From Symbiobacterium terraclitae (GTDB lineage: Bacteria; Bacillota; Sulfobacillia; Symbiobacteriales; Symbiobacteriaceae), in the NCBI RefSeq assembly GCF_017874315.1, contig NZ_JAGGLG010000024.1, forward strand, positions 1 to 63,237: a DNA stretch of 63,237 nucleotides, written 5' to 3'. The notes under the pieces were generated by a model. The model searched no databases, was not told the origin of the DNA, and was given only the letters and a program-made list of their open reading frames with translations. Shown here in pieces: positions 34,061 through 48,431 of the stretch. Every line of letters starts with the position of its first letter. Position 1 is the stretch's first letter. A program made the position numbers and the translations under genes.

Positions 34061-35533
34061 CTACTGCTGGCCGGCCTGCTCCTCCAGGGCCTGCGTGACC
34101 AGCTTCAGCGCCAGCTGCGGGTTGGCACGCCCGCGGGTGGCCTTCATCAACTGGCCCACGAACCACTGGGCGGCCGACTGCTTGCCGGACTTCCAGTCCT
34201 CGAAGACCTTCGGGTTGGCGGCGACGACCTCCCGGGCGATCTTCAGCAGCTCGCCCTCGTCGGCCACCTGGGTCAGACCCTCTTCCTTGACGATGGTCTC
34301 GGCGTCCTTGCCGGACTCCACCATCTTCTCGAAGACGGTCTTGGCGATCTTGCCGGTGATGGTGCCCTTCTCGATCAGCTTCAGCATCCCCGCCAGCTGC
34401 TCGGGGGTGACGGGGATCTGATCGGGCCCGAGCCCCTTCTCGTTCATCACGCGGTTGAGCTCGTTGATCTGCCAGTTGGCCACGGTCTTGGCGCTCTCCC
34501 GCCCGGCCAGCTCCACCGCCCGGAGGAACCAGTCGGCGTACTCCTTCTCCGCCACGATGATGGAGGCGTCGTAGGCGGAGAGGCCGTAGTCGCTCATCAG
34601 CCGGGCCATGATGGCGTCGGGCAGCTCGGGCAGCGAGGCCCGCACCCGCTCCACGTCCTCGTCGGTGAGCACCACCGGCGGCAGGTCGGGCTCGGGGAAG
34701 TAGCGGTAGTCCTCGGCGTCCTCCTTGGAGCGCAGCAGGACGGAGATGCCCTGAGCGTCGCGCCAGGAGCGGGTCTCCTGCTCGACGGCGCCGCCCTCCT
34801 CCAGGATGGAGATGTGCCGCTTCTGCTCGTACTCGATGCCCCGCACCACGGCGGAGAAGGAGTTGACGTTCTTCAGCTCCGAGCGCACGCCGAACTCGGC
34901 GGAACCCGCGGGCCGCACCGAGACGTTGACGTCGCAGCGCATCGAGCCCTCCTCCATCTTCACGTCGCTGACGCCGCAGTACTTGAGGATGGAGCGCAGC
35001 TTATTCAGGAAGAGGTCGGCCTCCTCGGACGAGCGGATGTCGGGCTCGGTGACGATCTCGATCAGCGGCACGCCGGCCCGGTTGAAGTCCACCAGCGAGG
35101 TGTCGGCCGCGGCCACGTCGTCGCCGGCGTGGACCAGCTTGCCCGCGTCGTTCTCCAGGTGGATCCGCTTGATGCGGATGCGCCGGCTGGTGCCGTCCTT
35201 CCGGGTGATGTCCACGTACCCGTCGTAGCAGAGCGGCAGGTCGTACTGGCTGATCTGGTAGCCCGACGGGTTGTCCGGGTAGAAGTAGTTCTTCCGGTCG
35301 AACTTGGAATAGCGCTGGATCTTGCAGTTGAGGGCCAGGCCCGCCTTCACGGCGTACTCCAGCGCCTGGGCGTTCAGCACGGGAAGCGACCCGGGCAGCG
35401 CCAGGCAGACCGGGCAGACGTTGGTGTTGGGCTCGGCGCCGAACTCGTTCTTGCAGGAGCACCAGACCTTGGTCTCGGTGGAGAGCTCCACGTGGACTTC
35501 AAGGCCGATGACGGTTTCCCACTTGGCGGTCAC
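34061..35533 (-). CDS. gatB: Asp-tRNA(Asn)/Glu-tRNA(Gln) amidotransferase subunit B
   Basis: The 490-residue protein starts [19 protein letters not shown], and includes [20 protein letters not shown] and [18 protein letters not shown], all GatB signatures; the C-terminal 150 residues are the helical GatB/YqeY tRNA-binding domain ([13 protein letters not shown]). GatB binds the misacylated tRNA and, with GatA and GatC, converts Glu-tRNA(Gln) and Asp-tRNA(Asn) to the amidated forms. Cys pairs CSC and CPVC hold the zinc site. It starts with GTG overlapping the gatA stop (GTGA). The frame is open far upstream, but that part is antisense-like and inside gatA. Confidence 0.95.
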   Translation of the reverse strand: MTAKWETVIGLEVHVELSTETKVWCSCKNEFGAEPNTNVCPVCLALPGSLPVLNAQALEYAVKAGLALNCKIQRYSKFDRKNYFYPDNPSGYQISQYDLPLCYDGYVDITRKDGTSRRIRIKRIHLENDAGKLVHAGDDVAAADTSLVDFNRAGVPLIEIVTEPDIRSSEEADLFLNKLRSILKYCGVSDVKMEEGSMRCDVNVSVRPAGSAEFGVRSELKNVNSFSAVVRGIEYEQKRHISILEEGGAVEQETRSWRDAQGISVLLRSKEDAEDYRYFPEPDLPPVVLTDEDVERVRASLPELPDAIMARLMSDYGLSAYDASIIVAEKEYADWFLRAVELAGRESAKTVANWQINELNRVMNEKGLGPDQIPVTPEQLAGMLKLIEKGTITGKIAKTVFEKMVESGKDAETIVKEEGLTQVADEGELLKIAREVVAANPKVFEDWKSGKQSAAQWFVGQLMKATRGRANPQLALKLVTQALEEQAGQQ

Positions 35534-37020
35534 TGCTGCCGCCCCCCCTTCAGGTCCACATCCGGACGGGCCTCGTGGTGCTTCGTCACCTTCTGGTACG
35601 CCCAGGCCAGCTGCAGGAGCTGGGTGTCGGCGAAGTGCTGGCCGATGAGCTGCAGCCCGACCGGCAGGCCGTCGGCAAAGCCGCAGGGCACCGAGATCGC
35701 GGGCAGGCCGGCCAGGTTGACGGGGATGGTGCAGATGTCGGCCAGGTACATGGAGAGCGGATCGTCCAGCTTCTCGCCCAGCCGCCAGGCGGTGGTGGGC
35801 ACCGTCGGTGTGACCAGCGCATCGAACCGCCCGAAGGCCCGCTCGAAGTCGCGGATCACGAGGGTACGCACCTGCTGCGCCTTCTTGTAGTAGGCGTCGT
35901 AGTAGCCGCTGGAGAGGGCGTAGGTCCCGATCATGATGCGGCGCTTGACCTCGGGGCCGAAGCCCTCGGCGCGGGTCCTGCCGTACATCTCCAGGAGACC
36001 GCTGGCCCCCGCAGCGCGGTAGCCGTAGCGCACGCCGTCGAAGCGGGCCAGGTTGGCCGAGGCCTCGGCTGGGGCGATGATGTAGTAGGCCGACAGGGCG
36101 TGCTCGGTGCTGGGCAGCGAGCACTCCTCCACGCTGGCGCCGAGCTCCTCCAGCTGCTTGATGGCCTCCTCGACCCGGGCCCGGACGCCGGCCTCGATGC
36201 CGGATCCGAAGTACTCCCGGGGAACGCCCAGCCGGACGCCCTTGAGGGACGGCTCGCCGCCGAACTTGACCTCAGGCGGGGTGCGGCCCGCGTTGGTCGC
36301 GTCGCGCCGGTCCGGGCCGGCGATGACCTCGAAGAGCCGGGCCACGTCCTCCACGTCGTGCCCGAAGGGACCGATCTGGTCCAGGGAGGAGGCGAAGGCC
36401 ACCAGGCCGTAACGGCTGACGTAGCCGTAGGTGGGCTTCAGCCCCACCACGCCGGTCAGCGCCGCCGGCTGCCGGATGGAGCCGCCGGTGTCGGAGCCGA
36501 GGGACAGGGGGACCTCCTCGGCGGCCACAGCCGCGGCCGAACCAGAGGAGGAGCCGCCGGGGATGCGCTCCAGGTCCCACGGGTTCCGGGTGACGCCGAA
36601 GGCGGAGGTCTCGCCCGAGGAGCCCATGGCGAACTCGTCCATGTTGGTCTTGCCGATGATGATCGCGCCCGAGGCGCGCAGCCGCTCCACCACGGTCGCG
36701 TCGTAGGGCGGCACGTAGCCCTTCAGGATGCGGGAGGCGCAGGTGGTCTCGATGCCGCACGTGCAGATGTTGTCCTTGACGGCGACGGGGACGCCGGCCA
36801 GCGGCCCGAACTCCCTGTCGCCGGCCTTGCGCCGTGCATCCAGCTTCCGCGCCCGGTCCAGCGCGTGCTCCGCCGCCACCTTGATGAACGCGCCCACGAC
36901 CGGGTCGACGCTGGCGATGCGGCTCAGAACGGATTCGGTGATCTCCACCGCCGACAGCTCGCCGGCCAGGAAGAGCCGGTTCAGCCTGGCGGCGCTCAGC
37001 TTATGGGTCATAGCTGCCAT
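35530..37020 (-). CDS. gatA: Asp-tRNA(Asn)/Glu-tRNA(Gln) amidotransferase subunit A
   Basis: The 496-residue amidase has the Ser-cisSer-Lys triad: Lys82 in [11 protein letters not shown], Ser157 in [10 protein letters not shown] and the nucleophile Ser181 in [11 protein letters not shown]. It releases ammonia from glutamine for transamidation. Full length for the family. The ATG at 37020 has GGAGG eight bases upstream; a second ATG three codons later is possible. It is the middle gene of gatC-gatA-gatB with a 3-base gap to gatC. Confidence 0.96.
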   Translation of the reverse strand: MAAMTHKLSAARLNRLFLAGELSAVEITESVLSRIASVDPVVGAFIKVAAEHALDRARKLDARRKAGDREFGPLAGVPVAVKDNICTCGIETTCASRILKGYVPPYDATVVERLRASGAIIIGKTNMDEFAMGSSGETSAFGVTRNPWDLERIPGGSSSGSAAAVAAEEVPLSLGSDTGGSIRQPAALTGVVGLKPTYGYVSRYGLVAFASSLDQIGPFGHDVEDVARLFEVIAGPDRRDATNAGRTPPEVKFGGEPSLKGVRLGVPREYFGSGIEAGVRARVEEAIKQLEELGASVEECSLPSTEHALSAYYIIAPAEASANLARFDGVRYGYRAAGASGLLEMYGRTRAEGFGPEVKRRIMIGTYALSSGYYDAYYKKAQQVRTLVIRDFERAFGRFDALVTPTVPTTAWRLGEKLDDPLSMYLADICTIPVNLAGLPAISVPCGFADGLPVGLQLIGQHFADTQLLQLAWAYQKVTKHHEARPDVDLKGGRQQ

Positions 37021-37023
37021 CCC

Positions 37024-37314
37024 CTAGCCCTCCGTGATCTTCGGTACCCGGAAGCAGCCCGCCTCGGCCTCGGGGGCCTGTTCCAGGACGGTCTGCCGGT
37101 CCAGCGACGCCTGGGGCTTGTCCGCGCGCAGGACATTCTCCAGGGATACCGCGTGGTAAGTGGGCGGCACGCCGGTGACGTCCAGCCGGTTCATGCTCTC
37201 TACGTGCTCCAGGATGCGGCTCAGCTGCACCGTAAAGGCCGCCTTCTCCTCCTCGGAGAGGCTCAACCGGGCCAGACGGGCCACGTGCTCAACCTCTTTC
37301 AGCGTCAGCGCCAT
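37024..37314 (-). CDS. gatC: Asp-tRNA(Asn)/Glu-tRNA(Gln) amidotransferase subunit C
   Basis: The 96-residue protein has the GatC pattern: LKEVEHVARLARLSLSEEE at residues 5-23, the ILEHVESMNRLDVTGVPPT bridge and the REDxP-like LRADKPQASL. GatC holds GatA and GatB together. It is the first gene of the operon and follows a promoter at 37378-37407. Confidence 0.95.
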   Translation of the reverse strand: MALTLKEVEHVARLARLSLSEEEKAAFTVQLSRILEHVESMNRLDVTGVPPTYHAVSLENVLRADKPQASLDRQTVLEQAPEAEAGCFRVPKITEG

Positions 37315-37377
37315 GGTCCATCACCACCATCTATAGTCTGGGAGAGCCCGGTGGGCACGCCCGTGCGTAACTACCTG

Positions 37378-37407
37378 ATTTTATCACAGAGCGGCGCAAA
37401 CCGGCAA
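37378..37407 (-). promoter_or_regulatory. promoter of the gatCAB operon
   Basis: On the minus strand: TTGCCG, 18 bases, TAAAAT, about 60 bases before the gatC start. Confidence 0.6.
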
Positions 37408-37496
37408 TCTTCCTGGCAGCGGCAGGGCAGAGCGAACCAACAGCCGCCAGCGGCCGGTCTCATGAGCGGGGAGCAAACGCACGAGGAGGAGTTCGC

Positions 37497-37829
37497 ATGG
37501 CTCACACCGCCGTCAAGGTCCTGTTCGACTCGTCGCACCGCACGTTGGAGGAGATGCTCAACGAGTGGCTGGCCGAGGTGTCGGGTTCCGTGACGATCAT
37601 CGACGTCACGCTGAACTCCAACCAGTACGGGCACTGCATTGTCATCCTGTATCAGGAGACCGGTGAGGGGCGGTTCTACCGGGGCCACCTGTTCTACGGC
37701 CAGCGGCACACCGCGCTGGAGCAGGAGGCGAACGCCGGCCTCGCAGCCGCCGAGGCGCAGTGGGGCCGGTTCGTGGCGCTCGGCTCCAACGAGTACGGGC
37801 ACTGCCTCTGCGTGGTTGAGGAGCGGTGA
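37497..37829 (+). CDS. Cse60-like small protein (possible sporulation protein)
   Basis: A 110-residue protein starting after GAGGAGGAG. The N-terminal half (VKVLFDSSHRTLEEMLNEWL, then VTIIDVTLNS) resembles sporulation protein Cse60 of Bacillus in its short beta-alpha-beta pattern. Two related segments, NSNQYGHCIVILYQE near residue 42 and GSNEYGHCLCVVEE at the end, suggest an internal repeat. The link to sporulation is by resemblance only. It is monocistronic and followed by a strong terminator. Confidence 0.55.
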   Translation: MAHTAVKVLFDSSHRTLEEMLNEWLAEVSGSVTIIDVTLNSNQYGHCIVILYQETGEGRFYRGHLFYGQRHTALEQEANAGLAAAEAQWGRFVALGSNEYGHCLCVVEER

Positions 37830-37841
37830 CCAGAAGTCAAA

Positions 37842-37875
37842 GGCCCCGCCCTCCCGGCTGGGGAAGGGCGGGGCC
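37842..37875 (+). terminator. terminator between the Cse60-like gene and opp genes
   Basis: GGCCCCGCCCTCCC pairs with GGGGAAGGGCGGGGCC around GGCT. It lies between converging genes and can serve both. Confidence 0.7.
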
Positions 37876-37886
37876 GATTCGCGCAC

Positions 37887-38902
<1,016 letters not shown>

Positions 38903-38903
<1 letters not shown>

Positions 38904-39898
38904 CAGGCCGAAACCCCCTTCGAGAGACGCTCTTCAGCGAGGAAGCAGGCCACGAAGCGCCCGGGTGCCACCTGCTGAAGGGTGGGCTGCTCCTGGCGGC
39001 AGCGATCGACCGCCACCGGGCAGCGCGGCGCGAACCGGCAGCCGGGGGGCAGGTTGAGCGGGTTGGGCACCACGCCCTCGATCACGTGCAGCTTCTCCAC
39101 GTGCTGGTCGAGCCGCGGCACCGACTTCAGCAGACCCTCGGTGTAGGGGTGAATCGGGCTCTTGAACAGGGCGACTGCGTCGGCCTCCTCGACCACCTTG
39201 CCGGCGTACATGACGACGACCCGCTCGCACATCTCCGCCACGACGCCCAGGTCGTGGGTGATCAGCATGATGGCCATGCCCAGCTCCTTCTTGAGCTTCT
39301 TCATCAGCTCGAGAATCTGGGCCTGGATCGTCACGTCCAGCGCCGTGGTCGGCTCGTCCGCGATCAGCAGCTTCGGGTTGCAGGAGAGCGCCATGGCGAT
39401 CATCACGCGCTGCCGCATGCCGCCCGACAGCTGGTGCGGGTACTCCTTCACCCGCTGCTCCGGCAGCGGGATGCCCACCAGGCGGAGCATCTCGACGGCC
39501 TTCTCGAGGGCCTCCTTGTGCGACAGCCCCTGGTGCAGCTCGATGGCCTCGGCGATCTGGTCGCCCACGGTGTACACCGGGTTCAGCGAGGTCATCGGCT
39601 CCTGGAAGATCATCGAGATGTCGTTGCCGCGGATGCGCCGCATCTCGGCCTCGGACTTCTTGAGCAGGTCCTCGCCCTCGAAGAGAATCTCTCCGGCGAC
39701 GATCTTGCCCGGCGGGTTGGGAATGAGCCGCATGATGGAGAGAGAGGTGACACTCTTACCGCACCCGGACTCGCCCACTACACCGAGCGTTTCCCCGCGC
39801 TTGATGTACAGGTCTACTCCATCGACGGCCTTCACCACGCCGTCCTCTGTGAAATAGTGGGTCTGAAGGTTCCGGATTTCGACAAGCTTCTCGCTCAC
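38903..39898 (-). CDS. oligopeptide/dipeptide ABC transporter ATP-binding protein (OppD/DppD)
   Basis: About 331 residues with Walker [14 protein letters not shown], signature [15 protein letters not shown], Walker [13 protein letters not shown] and the C-terminal oligo_HPY region ([17 protein letters not shown]), typical of OppD. The GTG at 39898 is preceded by AAGAGGAG at seven bases; a start at 39925 is possible but has no ribosome site. It is the first gene of the opp pair. Both ATPases point to a peptide or nickel-type importer; no partner membrane genes are seen here. Confidence 0.9.
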
Positions 39899-39925
39899 AG
39901 GCTCACTCCTCTTCGCCACTCGCAC

Positions 39926-40141
39926 TCGAGTCGTGATGTGCTACGACTGCTCCGGCGTTGTAGAACAGGTACGCGTACGGTCAACTGCCTCGATCACGGC
40001 CTTGTGCTCATGAGACGAGCAATCGCGCCGTTCGGTTTGGTCTTTTTCGCTCAGAGGGAGTCGTAATCCTTCTCGTACAAATCGTATCTTTGGTGATCCG
40101 GTTGTCGGTGGTTGTCGGTGAAGGTGCAGGCTGCTTCACAG
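39926..40141. other. intergenic region before oppD
   Basis: About 215 bases with no gene. It includes the direct repeat GGTTGTCGGT twice at about 40098-40117. It must hold the opp promoter and the end of the pcrA-ligA transcript, but no consensus boxes stand out. Confidence 0.4.
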
Positions 40142-44748
<4,607 letters not shown>

Positions 44749-44868
44749 AAGCGCGGGTCACCTTCCTTGCGTCCTGTGGATTTCTCGCCGGTCCTCCCTA
44801 CCTCCTCCCGCTGCCATGTTGCGCATCTTCGACATTGGACCGCGCCTGCCAGCAGTTGACAGTAAGTG

Positions 44869-44898
44869 TTGACATCTCACTGCCACTCCTGGTAAAGT
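44869..44898 (+). promoter_or_regulatory. promoter of the lytic transglycosylase gene
   Basis: TTGACA, 18 bases, TAAAGT. A second TTGACA lies 13 bases upstream. The rest of the pcrA-transglycosylase spacer (44749-44993) shows no gene. Confidence 0.6.
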
Positions 44899-44993
44899 GG
44901 GTTCCGTTGCGATAGACGGCCATCCGTCACTTCCCATTATTCACACATATTAACAGCAACACCTGTTCACTTCGACCCTAAAGGAGGTCCCCC

Positions 44994-45617
44994 ATGTTGC
45001 TCCGACTACTCCGCCGGCGACGTTCCATCTGGGCTGCCCTGGCGCTGGGCCTGGCGGCCGTCCCGACCATGTTCGCCGGCACGGCGGCCGCCCCCGCCGA
45101 GGGCTCGGATCCGAACCTGGCCGAGCCGGAACTCGATCCGATGGCCGCGCCGCCGCCAGACCCGGCCGAGCTGGAGCGCGCCCGCCTCCAGTCGCAGGCC
45201 GAACTGATCGCCGACCTCGCCCCCGAGAAGTACCGCCTGCTGGTGATCACCACCGCAGAGCGGTACGGCGTGGACCCGCGTCTCGTGGCCGCCATCATCA
45301 CGGTGGAGAGCCGCTGGGACCCGGATGCGGTGGGCGCGCACGGCGAGCAGGGCCTGATGCAGATCCTCCCCTCCACGGGCGAGTGGCTCGCCGGGGTCAT
45401 GGGGCTGACCGAGTACCGGCTGAGCGACCCGGCGACCTCGGTGGAAATGGGCACCTTCTACCTGGCCGCCCTCATCAGGGAGTACGGCTCGGCGGACGTG
45501 GCGCTGGCGGTGTACAACGGCGGTCCGCGCGCCGCCGAGGGCTGGCAGGGCAACGCCTACCGCCGGCGGGTGCTCACGGCGTATCAGGGGGTTGCGGTGG
45601 TGGAGCGGGCGTGGTGA
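44994..45617 (+). CDS. secreted lytic transglycosylase (SLT domain)
   Basis: The 207-residue protein has a signal peptide (RRRRSIWAALALGLAAVP, cleaved near residue 34) and a Pro/Ala linker, then a goose-lysozyme-like SLT domain with the catalytic Glu105 in IITVESRWDPDA, GAHGEQGLMQILPSTGEW and the late YNGGPRAAEGW. It cleaves murein between MurNAc and GlcNAc, leaving a 1,6-anhydro end. The ATG follows AAAGGAGGTCCCCC, an ideal site. Similar small SLT proteins in spore formers act in growth or cortex handling. Confidence 0.9.
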   Translation: MLLRLLRRRRSIWAALALGLAAVPTMFAGTAAAPAEGSDPNLAEPELDPMAAPPPDPAELERARLQSQAELIADLAPEKYRLLVITTAERYGVDPRLVAAIITVESRWDPDAVGAHGEQGLMQILPSTGEWLAGVMGLTEYRLSDPATSVEMGTFYLAALIREYGSADVALAVYNGGPRAAEGWQGNAYRRRVLTAYQGVAVVERAW

Positions 45618-45670
45618 CGCCCGCTCCGCGCGCGTAAGGCGCCCCCGGCCGGCCAGCGCCGGCCGGGGGC
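45602..45670. terminator. two strong hairpins between transglycosylase and kinase genes
   Basis: GGAGCGGGCGT and its complement pair across the stop codon (45602-45627). GCCCCCGGCCGGC and GCCGGCCGGGGGC follow at 45641-45670 with loop CAGC. They separate converging genes. Confidence 0.65.
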
Positions 45671-45680
45671 GTCTCCCTGT

Positions 45681-46667
45681 CTACATACCCGTTCCGTCGG
45701 GCGGCAGCGGAGCGCGCAGTGTGGCGGTGATGCGCGTGCCCCTTCCGGGGCTGCTCTCCACCGCGATATCGCCCCCGTGGAGCTGGACGATCCGCCGGCA
45801 GATCGCCAGCCCCAACCCGGTACCCCGGGGCTTCGTCGTGAAGTAGGGTTCAAAGAGCCGGGGCAGCAGGTTCTCCGGGATCCCTTGACCCGTGTCGGCC
45901 ACCTCGAGCACCAGGTGCTCGGCGTCGGGGCGGAAGAGGGCGACCCGGAGCCGCCCGCCGTCGGGCATGGCCTCGAGCCCGTTGACCACGAGGTTCAGCA
46001 CCAGGATGTGGAGGAGCGCGGGGTCGCCGACGGCCAGCTCCTCCGGCGCCAGTTCCTCCGCCAGCACCACCCCCTGGTGCACCATGGCCGGACGCTGCAG
46101 CTGCAGGACTTCCCGCACCAGGCCGGCCGCGTCCAGCGGCTCCGGGTGGAACTGCGGAGGGCGGGCCGCCAGCAGGAGGTCGCGCAGAATCCGGTCCATG
46201 CGGTCGATCTCGCGCAGGACGAGCGCGAGGTGGCGGGCGTGCTCGGACGCCCCGCGGGCCTGCATCAGCTGGATGCCGCCGCGGATGGCGGCCAGGGGAT
46301 TGCGGATCTCGTGGGCGGCGCCCGCCACCAGGCCGGCGGATACCCCGGCTTCCCGGGCCTGGCAGACGGCTCCCCCGATGCGGCCGCCCTCCTCCAGGAT
46401 CGGGCCGCTCCACACGGCCAGGCACCGCCCCTGCCAGACGACCTCCTGCTCGCCCTCCATCCTCCGTCCGGCGAGGGCGCCGCGAACCTGCAGCAGGTCG
46501 GAGACCGCCTCCTCCAGCGGCCGCCCCTCGGCCGCCGCCGGGCCGAAGAACTCCCGGGCCCGGCTGTTCACCAGGCGCACAACCCCCGCGTCATCCGTGA
46601 CGATGACCGCAGAAAGAAGGCCTTCCAGGGCCTGGGCGACCAGGCTGGACGCCTCTGTTGCGTGCAC
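45681..46667 (-). CDS. soluble PAS-type sensor histidine kinase
   Basis: About 328 residues from the GTG at 46667, which lies seven bases after GAGGAGGGG. It has no transmembrane segment. Residues 5-105 form a PAS-like domain (SAVIVTDDAGVVRLVNSRA), followed by the phospho-acceptor His in AGAAHEIRNPLAAIRGG, the N box LNLVVNGLEAM, G1 VADTGQGIPEN and G2 RGTGLGLAICRRI. It is an orphan: no response regulator is adjacent. Its size and PAS-kinase layout resemble cytoplasmic sporulation kinases, which would fit the neighbouring GerD-like gene, but that role is inferred. Confidence 0.87.
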   Translation of the reverse strand: MHATEASSLVAQALEGLLSAVIVTDDAGVVRLVNSRAREFFGPAAAEGRPLEEAVSDLLQVRGALAGRRMEGEQEVVWQGRCLAVWSGPILEEGGRIGGAVCQAREAGVSAGLVAGAAHEIRNPLAAIRGGIQLMQARGASEHARHLALVLREIDRMDRILRDLLLAARPPQFHPEPLDAAGLVREVLQLQRPAMVHQGVVLAEELAPEELAVGDPALLHILVLNLVVNGLEAMPDGGRLRVALFRPDAEHLVLEVADTGQGIPENLLPRLFEPYFTTKPRGTGLGLAICRRIVQLHGGDIAVESSPGRGTRITATLRAPLPPDGTGM

Positions 46668-46739
46668 TGCGAATCCCCTCCTCGAACCGGAAAGGCTCAC
46701 CGCCAGGGTTCGTGAGGACCGGGGGATTCTCCTCCTGCG

Positions 46740-47240
46740 CTAGCTTCCGCCACCGCCGCCGCCGCCACCGCCGCCGCCTTCAGAGCCGCCCTGGCCGCCG
46801 CCCTGGCCGCCGTGGCCGCCCTGGCCGCCTTTGCCGCCCTGTCCACCGGACTGGATGCCCTTGGCGAGGATGTCCTGCAGCGTCTGGCGGATCGCCTGCT
46901 GGATCTCATGCTGCACGATCGGCTCCTGCATCATCTCGACCAGCTTCTTCTGGATGGCCTGCTCTCCCAGCGGCGAGCTGAGCACGCTCTTGACCGCCTC
47001 GCTGAGCGCGTCCTTCCCCTCCTGGGTGTCGAGGGCCATCTCGAGCATCTCCACGCCAGCCTGGTCACGCACCTGCGTGCGGATGAAGTCCTTCATGTCC
47101 GGCTCGCTCAGGCTCTCCCTGACGGCCTTCTTCACCTGATCCGCACTGGGCTCCGGAGACTGCTGTGGCTGCTGCTGCGCCGCCATGCAGCCCTGAAGCA
47201 GCAGGGCGCAGAGCAGAATGGCTGCCCACCGCACACGCAC
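46740..47240 (-). CDS. GerD-like spore germination lipoprotein with Gly-rich tail
   Basis: About 166 residues. The GTG at 47240 is ten bases after GGAGGGGG; upstream in-frame codons lack a ribosome site. A lipobox (LLLQGC, Cys at about 18) marks a lipoprotein. The middle (SEPDMKDFIRTQV, then DALSEAVKSVLSSPLGEQAI) resembles GerD, the inner-membrane lipoprotein that clusters germinant receptors in Bacillus spores. The last 40 residues are almost only Gly with Gln, Lys, His and Ser (GGQGGKGGQGGHGG), which is unusual for GerD. It precedes the kinase gene on the same strand. Confidence 0.75.
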   Translation of the reverse strand: MRVRWAAILLCALLLQGCMAAQQQPQQSPEPSADQVKKAVRESLSEPDMKDFIRTQVRDQAGVEMLEMALDTQEGKDALSEAVKSVLSSPLGEQAIQKKLVEMMQEPIVQHEIQQAIRQTLQDILAKGIQSGGQGGKGGQGGHGGQGGGQGGSEGGGGGGGGGGGS

Positions 47241-47415
47241 CGTGCCAAATCCCCCTCCAACTGCCCATCGCATACGTTTGCCTCTAGGGTTCACCGCCAG
47301 AGGGACAATGATGCGGAGTGACGGCAGTCAGGCGCGCGCTGCCCGCACGGCCGCCTCGGCCAGGATGCGGGTCGGATCACCTTAGGGTGGCGGCGTCAGG
47401 TGCGCGAAATGACCA

Positions 47416-47461
47416 GAGAAAAACCGACGGCGGGAAGTGCGTGTGCACCTCTCGCCGTCGG
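47416..47461 (-). terminator. terminator of the first tRNA-Ser gene
   Basis: CCGACGGCG and CGCCGTCGG enclose about 20 bases; on the minus strand the tail is TTTTTC. It starts seven bases after the tRNA 3' end. Confidence 0.85.
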
Positions 47462-47467
47462 CCTGTC

Positions 47468-47558
47468 TGGCGGAGAGAGAGGGATTTGAACCCTCGCGGG
47501 ACTTGCGCCCCCTACAGCTTTAGCAAAGCCGCCCCTTCAGCCACTTGGGTATCTCTCC
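47468..47558 (-). tRNA. tRNA-Ser(GCT)
   Basis: The 91-base cloverleaf has acceptor GGAGAGA/TCTCTCC, an anticodon loop TTGCTAA (anticodon GCT, reads AGC/AGU), a long variable arm as expected for serine, TTCAAAT in the T loop and an encoded CCA end. It has its own promoter and terminator and is identical to the copy at 47802-47892. Confidence 0.95.
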
Positions 47559-47598
47559 ACGGCTGCGCTTCCGCCGCCTTCTCGGCGGCGCATCTGAT

Positions 47599-47627
47599 AC
47601 TATAGCATCTCCGCCCGCGCTGCGCAA
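47599..47627 (-). promoter_or_regulatory. promoter of the first tRNA-Ser gene
   Basis: On the minus strand: TTGCGC, 17 bases, TATAGT, about 34 bases before the tRNA. Confidence 0.75.
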
Positions 47628-47770
47628 CCGGATGGCACGCGGCGATTCCGTCCGGGCTCGCCGCCCGGTTTCTGCCTGCTTCAGCCACCGGGCGCCCGCA
47701 GGCCCGACCGCCGCTCACGCGAAGGCGGGTGCCTGCAGCTCTCGCCATCCGGCCTCACGCCTCCGCAACG

Positions 47771-47798
47771 AAAAAAGCCGTGCTCTTCCGAGCACGGC
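47771..47798 (-). terminator. terminator of the second tRNA-Ser gene
   Basis: GCCGTGCT and AGCACGGC with loop CGGAAG, followed on the minus strand by six T residues. It is a textbook intrinsic terminator. Confidence 0.92.
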
Positions 47799-47801
47799 CT
47801 C

Positions 47802-47892
47802 TGGCGGAGAGAGAGGGATTTGAACCCTCGCGGGACTTGCGCCCCCTACAGCTTTAGCAAAGCCGCCCCTTCAGCCACTTGGGTATCTCTCC
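47802..47892 (-). tRNA. tRNA-Ser(GCT), second identical copy
   Basis: The same 91-base sequence as the first copy, with anticodon GCT, long variable arm and encoded CCA. The short ORFs that read across both copies on the plus strand are not genes. Confidence 0.95.
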
Positions 47893-47931
47893 ACGGCTGC
47901 AGTTCCGCCGCCTTTGCGCGGCGCATGAGTT

Positions 47932-47960
47932 ACTATACCATGTCCACGTTCTCGACGCAA
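47932..47960 (-). promoter_or_regulatory. promoter of the second tRNA-Ser gene
   Basis: On the minus strand: TTGCGT, 17 bases, TATAGT. It matches the first copy's promoter in boxes and spacing though the spacer differs. Confidence 0.75.
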
Positions 47961-48077
47961 CAGGAATTGCTTGCACAAGTTGCGCGCAGATGCTGCTTTG
48001 GGATCCTCCTTGACTCGAGTAACAGGGCATCTCGCACCTTAGCACTACACTGGTTGCGTTCTTCTCCACGCTGACAG

Positions 48078-48431
48078 TCAATCATCGGGGGCGGGCAAGT
48101 ACACCAGATGGACGGCCCCGCTCGCACTCACCCAATTGCCTTCAGAATCAACCTCATCTCCCTGCTGCAGGGGCACGGTCGGATGTTTCACAGCCTGCGC
48201 CCAGACGATGTAGGCCACCCCCGGTCGAGGAATGTCCCACGTGACTTCGGCAGTGCGGTCCGTGTCCGGGATCACCGTCCCGATCTGAACGAGCGGAGAT
48301 CGATTGTCACCAAGCAATCGGGCCACAAAGCGAACCTCGTCAGCGTCCTGAACCGTTGCTCGGAGAGTGACGCGACGGTCGGACGTCAGCCGGCGAGGAC
48401 CTACACCACGACGGGGTGTACCGGATGCATC
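48078..48431 (-). pseudogene. Ig-like tail separated from the Memo-like gene by an in-frame stop
   Basis: This 117-codon stretch continues in exactly the same frame after the TAG at 48432-48434 and reaches TGA without another stop. It reads like a beta-rich Ig-type domain (RRLTSDRRVTLRATVQDADE, then TDRTAEVTWDIPRPGVAYIV). The last part of the upstream gene (VSQFVVVTGTDT) looks like the first strand of the same domain. Either a nonsense mutation has cut off the tail, or the stop is read through. Codon use is less G/C-rich at the third position than in the Memo domain, so the tail may have a separate origin. Confidence 0.6.

Noticed and set aside
47512-48081. Short ORFs reading across the two tRNA genes
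   Set aside because: They share peptides such as SFSKAAPSATWVS only because the tRNA sequence is duplicated.
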